Positions 55,661-64,000 of a DNA stretch of 64,000 nt are shown here, one piece after another (positions within the stretch are counted from its first letter, which is position 1; each line of letters opens with the position of its first letter). Origin of the DNA: UBA2365 sp964594045 (GTDB lineage: Bacteria > Bacteroidota > Bacteroidia > Chitinophagales > Saprospiraceae); the NCBI GenBank assembly GCA_964594045.1, contig CAZQKR010000022.1, positions 6,630-70,629 of the forward strand, read 5' to 3'. Below the pieces are notes generated by a model that was not told the origin of the DNA, did no database searches, and saw only the letters and a program-made list of their open reading frames with translations. The translations under genes and the position numbers were made by a program.

Positions 55661-56615
55661 ACACTTTATCTGTCAGTTCACGGTATTCCTTTTCCACTTT
55701 GCTTTGTGCTGTGATCCCGCCTCCGCTTCTGAAAAACAGCTGATCATTATCCTGTTCGATGTATCGGATCATCACAGCGCTGTCCAGTGAATATCCGTCA
55801 AAATATCCAAAAACACCGGTGTAATATCCCCTCGGCCCCATTTCAGCCGAAGAGATGATCTCAACAGTTTTCATTTTGGGTGCACCGGAAACTGATCCCG
55901 CCGGAAGCATGCTGAACAATATATCCCCTATCCTGTTGTTCCATCGGGGTTCAAGATCACCTTTGATTTCAGAACTGGTTTGATAAAGTCCGCCGGATGC
56001 AGTGCCTATTTTTTCCAGATAACGGAATCGTGTCACTTCGATATGATCAGCTACAATGGCAAGGTCGTTCCTCATCAGATCCACGATGGTGTAGTGTTCT
56101 GACAATTCCTTTTGATCGTTCAGCAATTTGTCTGCAGCATCCGGAGTGGACGCATCTACGGTACCTTTCATCGGAAAAGTAAAAATTTGGTCGTGTTTGA
56201 TCTTTATAAAGGTCTCCGGGGAAAAAACCAGAAAATTACCGGGAAAACACAATTTATACTTCGCTTTGCTGGTCTGGAAAAGCGATTCCATGGATTGGTC
56301 GGTTTTGATGAGTGTGGGATAAGTCAGGTTGAGCAAATATGAGTTGCCATGCAGTATATGCTTCATGACCAATTCAAAGCCCTTTTCATAGACCAGGAAA
56401 GGGATGGGCGTTTTTTCCCACTCAAAAGGAAGTTCCGGAAGGGGTGAATCAGGCAATTTTTGCAGGCCATTGATATCAAAATACAAGTGATCAGTCATCG
56501 CTTCAGGGATGGTCAAAACCTTAGGTTTCACCATTTCAAAATCGATGACAAAGAGGAACGGGGTGCGCTTTGTCCCAAGTGCGTTCATCCTTTTCTGTGC
56601 TGCTGACTTATCCAT
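55644..56615 (-). CDS. pabB: Aminodeoxychorismate synthase component I
   Basis: From the ATG at 56615 the product is 323 residues; the longer frame begins with TTG. It is the chorismate-binding domain only, without the N-terminal regulatory-like part of Gram-negative PabB/TrpE. Blocks seen: GNSYLLNLTYPT, the FPMKGT motif with the Lys that in PabB attacks chorismate (PIKGT), DLMRNDLAIVADH, PAGSVSGAPKMKTVEII and RSGGGITAQSKVEKEY. It aminates chorismate with ammonia from PabA. It is transcribed with pabC and is divergent from pabA, about 360 bp away. Confidence 0.92.
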   Translation of the reverse strand: MDKSAAQKRMNALGTKRTPFLFVIDFEMVKPKVLTIPEAMTDHLYFDINGLQKLPDSPLPELPFEWEKTPIPFLVYEKGFELVMKHILHGNSYLLNLTYPTLIKTDQSMESLFQTSKAKYKLCFPGNFLVFSPETFIKIKHDQIFTFPMKGTVDASTPDAADKLLNDQKELSEHYTIVDLMRNDLAIVADHIEVTRFRYLEKIGTASGGLYQTSSEIKGDLEPRWNNRIGDILFSMLPAGSVSGAPKMKTVEIISSAEMGPRGYYTGVFGYFDGYSLDSAVMIRYIEQDNDQLFFRSGGGITAQSKVEKEYRELTDKVYVPIS

Positions 56616-56976
56616 CGCCTGCAAATATATATCAAGTTGTGTGATTTCCGGATACCTGTAAAGATTTGGTCACTAAATGAATTGAACAGCATCTCACATT
56701 TTAAAATAACCATTAAATATAATATTTCCACTTAAAATAGACACATCAGGTAATCACTTAAAGTAGATCAAATACAAATACATTGACCAGGTCAAAAAAA
56801 CATTTGAGCCTATTTGTGAAAACAATTTGAGCAATTTGTGGAGTAAAATTACTGAATCTAATTATGCTCTGTCATTATGATGGTCACTTTACGTAATAAA
56901 ATCTGTCCTCCAATAAATATTCAGCCATTTGAACTAAAACACATTCTGTAACGTTCATAGATTTTTGCCGGAAAAG
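56616..56976. other. Divergent pabB/pabA intergenic region with short repeat
   Basis: AT-rich 360 bp. Around 56802-56842 the words ATTTGAGCCTATTTGTGAA and ATTTGAGCAATTTGTGGA lie in tandem. Similar degenerate words occur at 59470-59590. No consensus promoter with correct spacing was found. Confidence 0.5.
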
Positions 56977-57576
56977 ATGAGTGTACTGATCATTGATAAC
57001 AAAGATTCCTTTACTTTCAACCTCGTGGAGTTGTTTCGCAGCATTCAGGCTGAAGAGCCTATAGTGATCAGCTATGAGGAGATCCATCTTGAAGAATGGC
57101 AAAAGCATCCTTTCCTGGTCATTTCGCCCGGGCCGGGTCTGCCGGAAGATTTCCCCAAATATCAGGATCTGATAGGTCATTTATTGCCGGGGCAATCATT
57201 GCTTGGCGTATGCATGGGGCATGAGATCATTGCCTGTCATTTTGGCGGAGGATTGGAACAAATGGAGGGTGTTTCCCACGGAATCGCAGGCGAGATTGTT
57301 ACTACTGCCACTAATGAAAGTATGTTCTCCGGTTTGGAAGAACCCATCAAGGTCGGTTTGTATCACTCCTGGATCGTTTCAGACAGTAATTTCCCGGAAT
57401 GTCTCGAAGTCACTGCCAGGGATCAAAATGGCCGGATCATGGCCTTGCAGCACAGGCAACTGAACATACGCAGTGTTCAGTTTCATCCGGAGTCCTATAT
57501 CACCGGCAAGGGAAAAGAGATGATGCGCAACTGGCTTATGAGCGACCTGATTATGCGTAAAATGCAGAAAAAATGA
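56977..57576 (+). CDS. pabA: Aminodeoxychorismate synthase component II (glutamine amidotransferase)
   Basis: From the ATG at 56977 the product is 199 residues, the usual size of PabA/TrpG. The class I amidotransferase triad is intact: Cys79 in LLGVCMGHE, and His and Glu in VQFHPES. The oxyanion-loop text is SPGPGLPED. It supplies ammonia to PabB. No tryptophan genes are nearby and pabB/pabC are, so the folate role is preferred over anthranilate synthesis. It may serve both. Confidence 0.92.
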   Translation: MSVLIIDNKDSFTFNLVELFRSIQAEEPIVISYEEIHLEEWQKHPFLVISPGPGLPEDFPKYQDLIGHLLPGQSLLGVCMGHEIIACHFGGGLEQMEGVSHGIAGEIVTTATNESMFSGLEEPIKVGLYHSWIVSDSNFPECLEVTARDQNGRIMALQHRQLNIRSVQFHPESYITGKGKEMMRNWLMSDLIMRKMQKK

Positions 57577-57625
57577 GTTTTTTACATATTTTTTAAAAAA
57601 TTATTTCAGAATTCAAATATAATTG

Positions 57626-57633
57626 TACCTTTG
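57626..57633 (+). promoter_or_regulatory. Putative -7 box for the tRNA-Arg/ribosomal protein unit
   Basis: TACCTTTG matches TAnnTTTG and lies 18 bp before the first base of the tRNA. The T-poor upstream context has no TTG at the canonical distance. Confidence 0.5.
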
Positions 57634-57651
57634 CGCTTCGAATTAAAACGG

Positions 57652-57725
57652 GGCTCCGTAGCTTAATTGGATAGAGTACCTGACTACGGATCAGGAGGTT
57701 GAAGGTTCGAGTCCTTCCGGAGTCA
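57652..57725 (+). tRNA. tRNA-Arg (anticodon ACG)
   Basis: A 74-nt cloverleaf with a 7-bp acceptor stem GGCTCCG / CGGAGTC (one G-U pair) and discriminator A at 57725. The anticodon stem CTGA/TCAG encloses the loop CTACGGA, which reads ACG (Arg, CGN codons after A-to-I editing). GGTTCGAGTCC forms the T-arm. CCA is not encoded. It lies 39 bp before rpmB. Confidence 0.96.
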
Positions 57726-57764
57726 CATTCAGGTCTCTGGGTTAAAACTAAAGATAGAGGAAAA

Positions 57765-58013
57765 ATGGCAAGAATTGATGTATTAACCGGTAAAAAGCCG
57801 ATCACGGGTAACAGAGTTTCACACTCCAATGTGAAAACAAAGAGGTGGTTTGCACCAAATTTGCAGAAAAAGAGTTTTTACATTCCCGAATTGGACAAAA
57901 CTGTGACCATGAAAGTGGCCACCAGCACGATCAGAACAATTAATAAATTAGGTGTTTATGCATATCTCAAAAAGCTCCAGAAGCAGGGCGTTGATATAGG
58001 CATTAAATTGTAA
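57765..58013 (+). CDS. rpmB: 50S ribosomal protein bL28
   Basis: The 82-residue protein starts at the ATG at 57765 (MARIDVLTGKKPITGNRVSH), preceded by an A/G-rich GAGGAAAA sequence. TKRWFAPNLQKKSFYIPE and the C-terminal KVATSTIRTINKLGVYAYLKK are the normal bL28 blocks. No zinc-binding Cys pair is present. It is the first protein gene after the tRNA and precedes rpmG by 18 bp. Confidence 0.97.
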   Translation: MARIDVLTGKKPITGNRVSHSNVKTKRWFAPNLQKKSFYIPELDKTVTMKVATSTIRTINKLGVYAYLKKLQKQGVDIGIKL

Positions 58014-58031
58014 TCGAAAAAAACATTCATC

Positions 58032-58220
58032 ATGGCAAAAAAGAGCAAAGGCAACAGATTCCAGATCATTTTGGAGTGCACTGAACATAAAGCCAGCGGA
58101 ATGCCGGGCACATCCAGGTATTTCACTCAAAAGAACAAAAAGAATACACCGGACAGACTGGAGTTAATGAAGTATAACCCCATTTTGAGAAAACACACTA
58201 TTCACAAAGAAATTAAATAA
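58032..58220 (+). CDS. rpmG: 50S ribosomal protein bL33
   Basis: The 62-residue protein has the bL33 pattern GNRFQIILECTEHKASGMPGTSRYFTQKNKKN and LMKYNPILRKHTIHKE. It is the zinc-free (C-) type: a single Cys remains instead of the two CxxC pairs. It is in an operon with rpmB (18 bp upstream) and the DUF4295 gene (6 bp downstream). Confidence 0.97.
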   Translation: MAKKSKGNRFQIILECTEHKASGMPGTSRYFTQKNKKNTPDRLELMKYNPILRKHTIHKEIK

Positions 58221-58226
58221 GCACTC

Positions 58227-58400
58227 ATGGCTAAAGTAAGTAAAAACGCGAAAATCGCCCAAAGGGCCGCGAATGCGGGTACTGGTAAGGACTTTGTCAA
58301 AATCGTGAAGAGCATCAAAGATCCTGTTACCGGAAAATACACATACAAGGAAGTGATGATCCACAAGGATGAAATTCAAGGCTTCCTTTCAGAAAAATAG
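58227..58400 (+). CDS. DUF4295 family small protein
   Basis: A 57-residue basic protein from the ATG at 58227 (MAKVSKNAKIAQRAAN ... GFLSEK). It is a Bacteroidota-specific family always, as far as I know, found after rpmG and believed to be ribosome associated. It has no Cys and many Lys. The gene starts 6 bp after rpmG, and a terminator follows its stop, which closes the rpmB-rpmG-DUF4295 unit. ftsY follows after the terminator. Confidence 0.92.
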   Translation: MAKVSKNAKIAQRAANAGTGKDFVKIVKSIKDPVTGKYTYKEVMIHKDEIQGFLSEK

Positions 58401-58424
58401 TGTTTTAAACACCATAAATGTCCA

Positions 58425-58462
58425 CTAAAAGGCTTTCTTGCACAGGAAGCCTTTTATTTTTT
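58425..58462 (+). terminator. Terminator of the rpmB-rpmG-DUF4295 operon
   Basis: Arms AAAAGGCTTTC / GAAGCCTTTT (with a small mismatch) around a short loop, followed by ATTTTTT. It separates the ribosomal unit from ftsY. Confidence 0.85.
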
Positions 58463-58502
58463 AAACAAAAGCATTGTTGCTATATTTGTAAAAAAATCCG
58501 GT

Positions 58503-59456
58503 ATGAGTTTTATTTCAAAATATTTCACCAAACAAAAAAAAGAAGACCTCGATAAAGGTCTTGAGAAAACCAAATCTTCCATTTTCAGCAAGATCACGAA
58601 GGCGGTTGCCGGAAAATCCACAGTGGATGACGAATTCCTGGATGAACTTGAGGAGATCCTGGTCCAGGCAGATGTCGGCATTGAAACCACGGTAAAGATC
58701 ATCGAATTGCTCGAAGAACGCGTTGCGCGCGATAAATATATTAACACGGCTGAGCTGAACAAAATTCTCAAAGAGGTGATTGTTCAGTTATTGAGCGATA
58801 ACAACACGACGGATCTTGACAGCTTTGAACCAACTTCAGGAAAGAAACCACATGTCATCCTGGTGGTAGGTGTCAACGGAACAGGAAAGACCACTACCAT
58901 AGGTAAACTGGCCAATCAGTTCCAAAAACTGGGTAAAAAGGTGGTGCTGGGCGCCGGTGACACATTCAGGGCTGCAGCGCTGGACCAACTGAAGATCTGG
59001 GCTGAACGCACCGGTTCAGGTTTTTACGACAAAGGCATGGACTCAGACCCTGCTGCGGTTGCCTATGAAACCACGCAATTCGCGATCAACAACGGTTATG
59101 ATGTGGCCATTATTGACACGGCAGGCCGTTTGCATACCAAGATCAACCTGATGAAAGAGTTGAGCAAGATCAAGCAATCCATCGACAAGAAATTACCTGG
59201 TGCACCGCATGAGATCCTGTTGGTGCTGGATGCGACAACCGGTCAGAATGCGATCGAACAGGCGAGGCATTTCACCAATGCTACCCAGGTAACAGCCCTC
59301 GCGTTGACCAAGCTGGACGGCACGGCCAAAGGCGGTGTTGTGCTGGGTATATCGGATATTTTCAAGATACCGATCAAATACATTGGTGTTGGTGAAAAGG
59401 TGGACCAGTTACAGATCTTCAATAAGGCGGCATTTATCGACTCGCTATTTGAATAA
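58503..59456 (+). CDS. ftsY: Signal recognition particle receptor FtsY
   Basis: The 317-residue GTPase has a short lysine-rich N-terminus (no acidic A domain), an N domain (about 40-105, FLDELEEILVQADVGIETTV) and the SRP GTPase G domain. G motifs: GVNGTGKTTT (123-132), DTFRAAALDQL, DTAGRLHT and TKLDGTAKGG. It receives SRP-bound ribosomes at the inner membrane. The SRP RNA is encoded at 28383-28479. The conserved neighbourhood with rpmB, rpmG and DUF4295 supports the assignment. Confidence 0.97.
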   Translation: MSFISKYFTKQKKEDLDKGLEKTKSSIFSKITKAVAGKSTVDDEFLDELEEILVQADVGIETTVKIIELLEERVARDKYINTAELNKILKEVIVQLLSDNNTTDLDSFEPTSGKKPHVILVVGVNGTGKTTTIGKLANQFQKLGKKVVLGAGDTFRAAALDQLKIWAERTGSGFYDKGMDSDPAAVAYETTQFAINNGYDVAIIDTAGRLHTKINLMKELSKIKQSIDKKLPGAPHEILLVLDATTGQNAIEQARHFTNATQVTALALTKLDGTAKGGVVLGISDIFKIPIKYIGVGEKVDQLQIFNKAAFIDSLFE

Positions 59457-59837
59457 CGCTGGCAATCAGTTTCCACAGATTTACACAGATTGGGTTCGCA
59501 GATTTGCACAGATCAGCTGAATGCTGACTTATTGTCCGCAAATTTGCTCAAATGGTTTTCACAAATTTCCACAAAAATCTGTTGTCTGAAATTTGTGATC
59601 CACTATTCGGATAGATACAAACACATCCAAACATTATCCTGCCTCCACCCTTTATCCTTTTATCTATCAAAATATTGTTTTGCGAAACGAAGTTTTTCAA
59701 TTTAATCTTCCCTGTTACAAAGCAACTATTCCAACCTAAATAGTTCTGACTTTTTTTGAATAACTGCATCAAAAACCGTAATTTCGGAGCCTGAATCGTA
59801 ACACAGGTTTTAGCGGCTTTACAGCAACCTGCATTGA
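59457..59837. other. Intergenic region with degenerate repeats
   Basis: This 0.38-kb gap has many copies of short words such as CACAGATTTACACAGATT, GCAGATTTGCACAGAT and CACAAATTTCCACAAA between 59470 and 59590. They resemble the words at 56802-56842 and the CTTCGTG-type words at 211-246. The rest is AT-rich. No gene. Confidence 0.55.
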
Positions 59838-59861
59838 ATGGATCCTAAAAAAAAAGATTGC

Positions 59862-60809
59862 ATGTCATCAAAAAAAATCCTCGTCACCGGTGCATTTGGC
59901 CAGATTGGCACTGTACTGGTGGAAACACTCATTCAAAAGTACGGATATGAAAATGTGGTTGCCTCCGACCTGGCGCCGGAGAACAAACTCAACAGTATGT
60001 ATGAATCTCTTGATATACTGGATACTGAACGATTCAGGGAAGTCATCATCAAACACGACATCAAGGAGATCTACCACATGGCTGCACTGCTTTCCGCTGT
60101 CGGCGAGAGCAAACCGCTGTTCTGCTGGGATGTCAACTTCAGCGCTTTCCTGAACCTTTTGGAACTTGCGAGGAATACTGGTGTGGAAAAAATATTTTTC
60201 CCCAGTTCGATTGCAGTTTTCGGACCGACCACGCCACAGTATAACACTCCTCAGGAAAGCCCTCTGGTACCATCTACTGTATATGGTGTATCCAAAGTGG
60301 CTGGCGAACTGTGGTCCAATTATTACTTCCTCAAATACGGGCTTGATGTGAGGTCCCTGCGCTACCCAGGTATCATCGGTTACCAGTCCATGCCGGGTGG
60401 TGGCACCACAGATTATGCAGTGGACATTTTCCACCAGGCCATTCTGAAGGGACATTTCAATTGCTTCCTTTCAGAAAATACCCGCCTTCCTATGATGTAC
60501 ATGGAAGATGCCATACGGGCAACCATCAACCTGATGGAAGCACCTGCAGAAAAACTGACTGTCAGATATTCCTATAACCTCGCAGCTTTTGATTTCACCC
60601 CCGGTGAACTCTATGACGAGATCAAAAAGCATATCCCGGAATTTACCATAGATTATCAGCCTGATTTCAGGCAGGCCATTGCGGATTCCTGGACTAAAAG
60701 CATCGACGACAGCCAGGCACGTGAAGACTGGGGATGGCAACCTCAATTCACCCTCAAATCCATGGTCGAAGACATGATCTATCAATTGAAACAAAAATAT
60801 TCAAAATAA
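59862..60809 (+). CDS. tdh: L-threonine 3-dehydrogenase (SDR type)
   Basis: From the ATG at 59862 (MSSKKILVTGAFGQIGT) the product is 315 residues; an ATG at 59838 would add eight lysine-rich residues. The NAD loop TGAFGQIG, the catalytic FFPSSIAVFG and YGVSKVAGE (YxxxK) and GIIGYQSMPGGGTTDYAV are typical of the short-chain form that oxidises threonine to 2-amino-3-ketobutyrate. kbl follows after 12 bp, so the pair forms a threonine-to-glycine operon. Confidence 0.93.
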   Translation: MSSKKILVTGAFGQIGTVLVETLIQKYGYENVVASDLAPENKLNSMYESLDILDTERFREVIIKHDIKEIYHMAALLSAVGESKPLFCWDVNFSAFLNLLELARNTGVEKIFFPSSIAVFGPTTPQYNTPQESPLVPSTVYGVSKVAGELWSNYYFLKYGLDVRSLRYPGIIGYQSMPGGGTTDYAVDIFHQAILKGHFNCFLSENTRLPMMYMEDAIRATINLMEAPAEKLTVRYSYNLAAFDFTPGELYDEIKKHIPEFTIDYQPDFRQAIADSWTKSIDDSQAREDWGWQPQFTLKSMVEDMIYQLKQKYSK

Positions 60810-60821
60810 AATTTTCTATCC

Positions 60822-62015
60822 ATGCATACGCTCAATCAGGAACTGCAAAAAGAACTTCAGGACATCAGGGAATCCGGTTTGTTCAAGAATGAACGCATCA
60901 TCACTACACCCCAGGCCGCGGAGATAAAAACCACGGCTGGCAGTGAAGTGCTCAATTTCTGCGCCAATAACTATCTCGGTCTTTCTTCCCATCCACAGGT
61001 GATGGAAGCTGCTAAAAAAACCATCGATTCGCACGGTTACGGGATGTCATCTGTTCGCTTCATCTGCGGCACACAGGACATCCACAAGGAACTTGAGCGC
61101 AGGATTGCAGATTTTGTCGGCATGGAAGACGCCATCCTGTACTGTTCCGCATTTGATGCCAACGGCGCCCTGTTTGAACCGCTACTCGGTCCTGAGGACA
61201 CCATCATCTCAGATATGCTCAACCATGCTTCCATCATCGATGGAATCCGGCTTTGCAAGGCGGAGCGAATGCGTTATGAGAATAACAACATGGCTGACCT
61301 GGAAACCCGTCTACAGGAAGCCAAAGCCCGCGGTTCCAGGCGGATCATGATCGCCACTGACGGGGTTTTCTCCATGGACGGCATCATCGCCCAGATAGAC
61401 AAGATATGTGACCTGGCTGATCAATACGGAGCGATCGTCATGGTAGACGATAGTCACGCAACCGGTTTTGTGGGCAAAAGAGGACGCGGCAGCCATGAAC
61501 ATTCCGGTGCATTCGGCAGACCTGACATCATCACCGGAACTTTCGGAAAGGCTTTGGGTGGTGCATCAGGCGGATTCACGGCTGCAAGTAAGGAAGTCGT
61601 TGAACTGCTCAGGCAGCGCTCCAGACCATACCTGTTTTCCAACACAATGGCGCCATCGATCGTGGGCGGTTCCATTCAGGTTCTGGACATGCTGACCGAA
61701 ACCACACACCTGAGGGACAAACTGGAAAACAACACAAAACTATTCAGAAAAGGGATGACCGATGCAGGCTTTGACATTGTTAAAGGAACACATCCTATTG
61801 TACCTGTGATGTTGTACGATGCACGCCTGGCTCAGCAATTCTCTGAAAAGTTGTTGGAAGAAGATATTTACGTGATTGGTTTCTTCTATCCGGTGGTTCC
61901 GAAAGACAAAGCCCGGATCCGGGTACAGTTGTCTGCAGCACATGAGCCTGAGCATATCGAAAAGGCTATCGAGGCGTTTACCAAGGTTGGAAAGGATCTG
62001 GGTGTCATAAAGTGA
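60822..62015 (+). CDS. kbl: Glycine C-acetyltransferase (2-amino-3-ketobutyrate CoA ligase)
   Basis: The 397-residue alpha-oxoamine synthase-family PLP enzyme cleaves 2-amino-3-ketobutyrate with CoA into glycine and acetyl-CoA. LNFCANNYLGLSSHPQVM, VRFICGTQDIHKELE, DDSHATGFVGKRGRG and the PLP Lys in TGTFGKALGGASGG are conserved. The length equals the family's usual size. It is the second gene of the tdh-kbl operon. Confidence 0.97.
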   Translation: MHTLNQELQKELQDIRESGLFKNERIITTPQAAEIKTTAGSEVLNFCANNYLGLSSHPQVMEAAKKTIDSHGYGMSSVRFICGTQDIHKELERRIADFVGMEDAILYCSAFDANGALFEPLLGPEDTIISDMLNHASIIDGIRLCKAERMRYENNNMADLETRLQEAKARGSRRIMIATDGVFSMDGIIAQIDKICDLADQYGAIVMVDDSHATGFVGKRGRGSHEHSGAFGRPDIITGTFGKALGGASGGFTAASKEVVELLRQRSRPYLFSNTMAPSIVGGSIQVLDMLTETTHLRDKLENNTKLFRKGMTDAGFDIVKGTHPIVPVMLYDARLAQQFSEKLLEEDIYVIGFFYPVVPKDKARIRVQLSAAHEPEHIEKAIEAFTKVGKDLGVIK

Positions 62016-62213
62016 TTGTCCTTCTTACGGCTTTAATTCGGGTCTGATGATAAAGCCTGTCTTATCCATGTCTTATGAGGAAAAATGGTCTTCATCCATC
62101 AATCTGTTCAGGACCATTAAACTAAATCTTCGTGCAACTTTGCTGAATAGCTCTTAGAAAGTTCCACAAAAAGCATAAAGCAAGAACGAAGGGTACTGCG
62201 GTTGAGCACGCCC

Positions 62214-63644
62214 CTACTCCATCCTGTTCATATAAACACTAAATGAACGAACCCTGCTGACTTTTCCTGTCCTATCCCTTTCAAATACCAGTTCTTCGCC
62301 CAGACTTTTATCATCAGGACGGATTTTGCGAAAAACATCTTTCTTTACATATTTGTATTCAGTGATGTCATCTGCAGGGGAATGTGTAGGAAAGTCCAAC
62401 AGGATCAGCTTGCCTTTTACCGGCATCACCAGGGTTTCCCCGTCGAGTCCATAACTATCAAATAAACCCTGGTATTCAGCCAGGTCAATATTTTTGGTTG
62501 TGGTGTCTGCCTCAATGCTATTGAACTTGTTCAATAAGCTGAAGATCTGGCTGCTGTACCTGTAAATGCTCACACCCTGAGAATTGATCATCACGCTGAC
62601 GCCGATTTTAGACTTCGGTTCAATCGTCACCACACTGACCTAACCCGGGCAGTAACCATCATGCCCGATCATAGCCGTACCGGATCCGTCATAACCAATA
62701 AAAAAACCGTATCCCCAGGTCCGTTTTTTGTCCGGACTTATCCACTGTATCCGTTGCATTTCCTTTAAAGTGGAAGGTTTTAGTACCTCAGGCTTTGTCC
62801 CCGATAGCAACCTGAATTGCCAGGAGGCAAACTTAGCCAGGTCAATCACATTTGACGAAAAACCTGCAGCAGGCGCATAGGAATTTATTTCAAAAAACGG
62901 CTGCATTTTTCTGTTCCCTTGCCGGTTCAATGCCCCATAACCGGTTGCCAACTCTTTCCTCCACATTTCTTTTGGTAAATACGGGCGGGTATCGCTCAGT
63001 TGTAAAGGCTTTAAAATAAACTCTTCAACATAGTTATTATAGGATTTTCCGCTTTCCCCTGCAACGATCTCACCGAGGAGGCTCATACCCAGATTGGAAT
63101 ACTGAAAATATGTGGATGCCGGATATAAGGATTCAGTTCTATCCATAAAAGCTTTCAGCTCCTCTGTTTTCAGGAAATAATAATTGGGAGCATTCCAGCT
63201 GGAATCAATATCCCGGGTCAATCCGGAAGAATGGGTCAGCAGGGAACGGATTGTGATCGGTACTGAATCCGGAAATTTCTGATTGATCTGATGTTGCGGC
63301 AACAAAGCTGATAAGGTGTCATCCATTCTTACTTTGCCTTGTTCCCATAATTGCATGATGGCAACAGAAGTAAATAATTTGGAAATGGAGCAAATTGAAA
63401 ATAATGTTTCGGGTTTCATCGGAGTTTTCTTTTCCAGATCAGCGTAACCATATCCATTTTTGAAAACGATATCCTGGTCGTGAACGATGGCCACTGACAT
63501 GCCCGGCAACCTGTCGAAATCCCGCTGGGCTTCCAGCCACATGTCGATCACGTTAAGTATTTCTGTATAATCTGTCTTTTTATTTTGACCAAAAGACTGA
63601 AAACATATTATCAGAATCAATCCCGTGAATATAAATCTGTTCAT
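62214..63644 (-). pseudogene. Serine hydrolase (class C beta-lactamase type) broken by an amber stop
   Basis: The intact frame would encode about 476 residues with a signal peptide (1-20) and the SxxK nucleophile Ser86-Ile-Ser-Lys89 (SICSISKLFTSV), YSN in YFQYSNLGMSL and HDG of the HxG-like motif. A TAG at 62640-62642 falls exactly after HDGYCPG, where relatives usually have an aromatic residue (PGF). Translation in the same frame continues (VSVVTIEPKSKIGV ... SVMINSQG) for 141 more residues to 62214. Thus there is no frameshift, only a single-codon interruption. It is either a recent pseudogene or a sequence error; the N-terminal part keeps all catalytic residues. Confidence 0.85.
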
Positions 63645-64000
63645 GATGGTGTAATTTTATTTAATGGCAGCAAGTTTTCAAATCTGCCGGATCGCATACT
63701 GCAAAATGCTTCCGGTGAAATCAAAACATTTTAGCTGAACGCTAAAATAGATACAAATTCTGATTTAAGGAGTATTTCCATGATAATGTATCCTGATCCA
63801 TTCAAATAAAAAATACACGGTGCCTCTGAAAGTTGTGAACAGAGGCCCAAAACTGAAAACCCGGGGATATGCCTTCTCCTTTTTTTAATTTTCCGGAATT
63901 TGTGGAGAACTTCATTCATTATCAGTCTCCCGGACTCATTCTTTGATACCAAAATAGTTATGTAATGCCGTATATAATTCGTATATTGTGGCATGGGAAA
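63645..64000. other. Terminal region without recognised gene
   Basis: AT-rich upstream region of the serine hydrolase pseudogene. A minus-strand frame at 63731-63994 (87 codons) lacks any domain and is probably spurious. A short inverted repeat ATGCC ... GGCAT lies at 63966-63994. Confidence 0.35.

Noticed and set aside
59470..59590. CRISPR-like reading of the 59.5-kb repeats
   Set aside because: The repeated words are short, degenerate and unevenly spaced; they do not form a constant repeat with unique spacers.
62640..62642. Amber codon as recoding (pyrrolysine or read-through)
   Set aside because: No Pyl machinery or recoding signal is visible in the window, and a single point change explains the stop.
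63731..63994. 87-codon minus-strand frame upstream of the serine hydrolase
   Set aside because: No domain, odd composition and no ribosome site; probably a chance frame in AT-rich DNA.
1..64000. CRISPR array, prophage, toxin-antitoxin or antiphage system
   Set aside because: No repeat-spacer periodicity, phage structural genes, integrase, nuclease or toxin-like gene pair was seen on either strand.

Overview
The window looks like a chromosomal segment of a Bacteroidota bacterium, perhaps a Saprospiria/Saprospiraceae-like member. The evidence seen here is: three secreted proteins ending in type IX secretion (T9SS) sorting domains, a SusC/SusD pair, BatA-domain and START-like proteins typical of the phylum, the bL28-bL33-DUF4295-ftsY gene order, promoters of the TTG-N19/20-TAnnTTTG type, and few Shine-Dalgarno sequences. 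The family-level guess is inference from the long cohesin/dockerin-containing T9SS protein.

Layout. 0.4-9 kb: a degenerate KdsB-like protein, a LysM/RlpA-like secreted protein, polyphosphate kinase 2, then a minus-strand run with a sugar nucleotidyltransferase, a dihydroorotase homologue lacking its metal ligands, a BatA-type membrane protein and a cysteine-synthase-like PLP protein. 9-13 kb: TrkA/TrkH potassium uptake and a KAS III-like enzyme. 13-22.4 kb: two T9SS type A cargo proteins (a BNR propeller and a 1957-residue multidomain protein) flanking a START-like protein and a MerR regulator. 22.5-34 kb: M16 peptidase, glycosyltransferase, LolD-like ATPase, transaldolase-like aldolase, the SRP RNA gene, a degenerate YgeW-type carbamoyltransferase, a T9SS type B cargo protein and a phosphohexomutase.

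34.5-44.6 kb is a compact polysaccharide utilization locus: surface lipoprotein, SusD and SusC on the minus strand, and a divergent Nudix-type regulator and GH3 beta-glucosidase on the plus strand. Two near-identical palindromic sites lie on the predicted transcription starts of SusC and of the regulator, suggesting that the Nudix protein controls both sides. A MITE-like element of about 240 bp sits between the regulator and the GH3 gene.

44.6-64 kb is mostly housekeeping: acyltransferase, MiaA, S37-type peptidase, LolA-like protein, a 59-residue winged-helix protein, TamB, the para-aminobenzoate genes pabC/pabB/pabA, tRNA-Arg, rpmB, rpmG, a DUF4295 gene, ftsY, and the threonine degradation pair tdh-kbl. 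It ends with a serine hydrolase gene broken by an amber codon.

No CRISPR array, prophage, complete insertion sequence or antiphage system was found. The most noteworthy items are the operator pair in the utilization locus, the MITE-like element, and three full-length members of biosynthetic enzyme families (KdsB-, PyrC- and carbamoyltransferase-like) whose active-site signatures have been lost.
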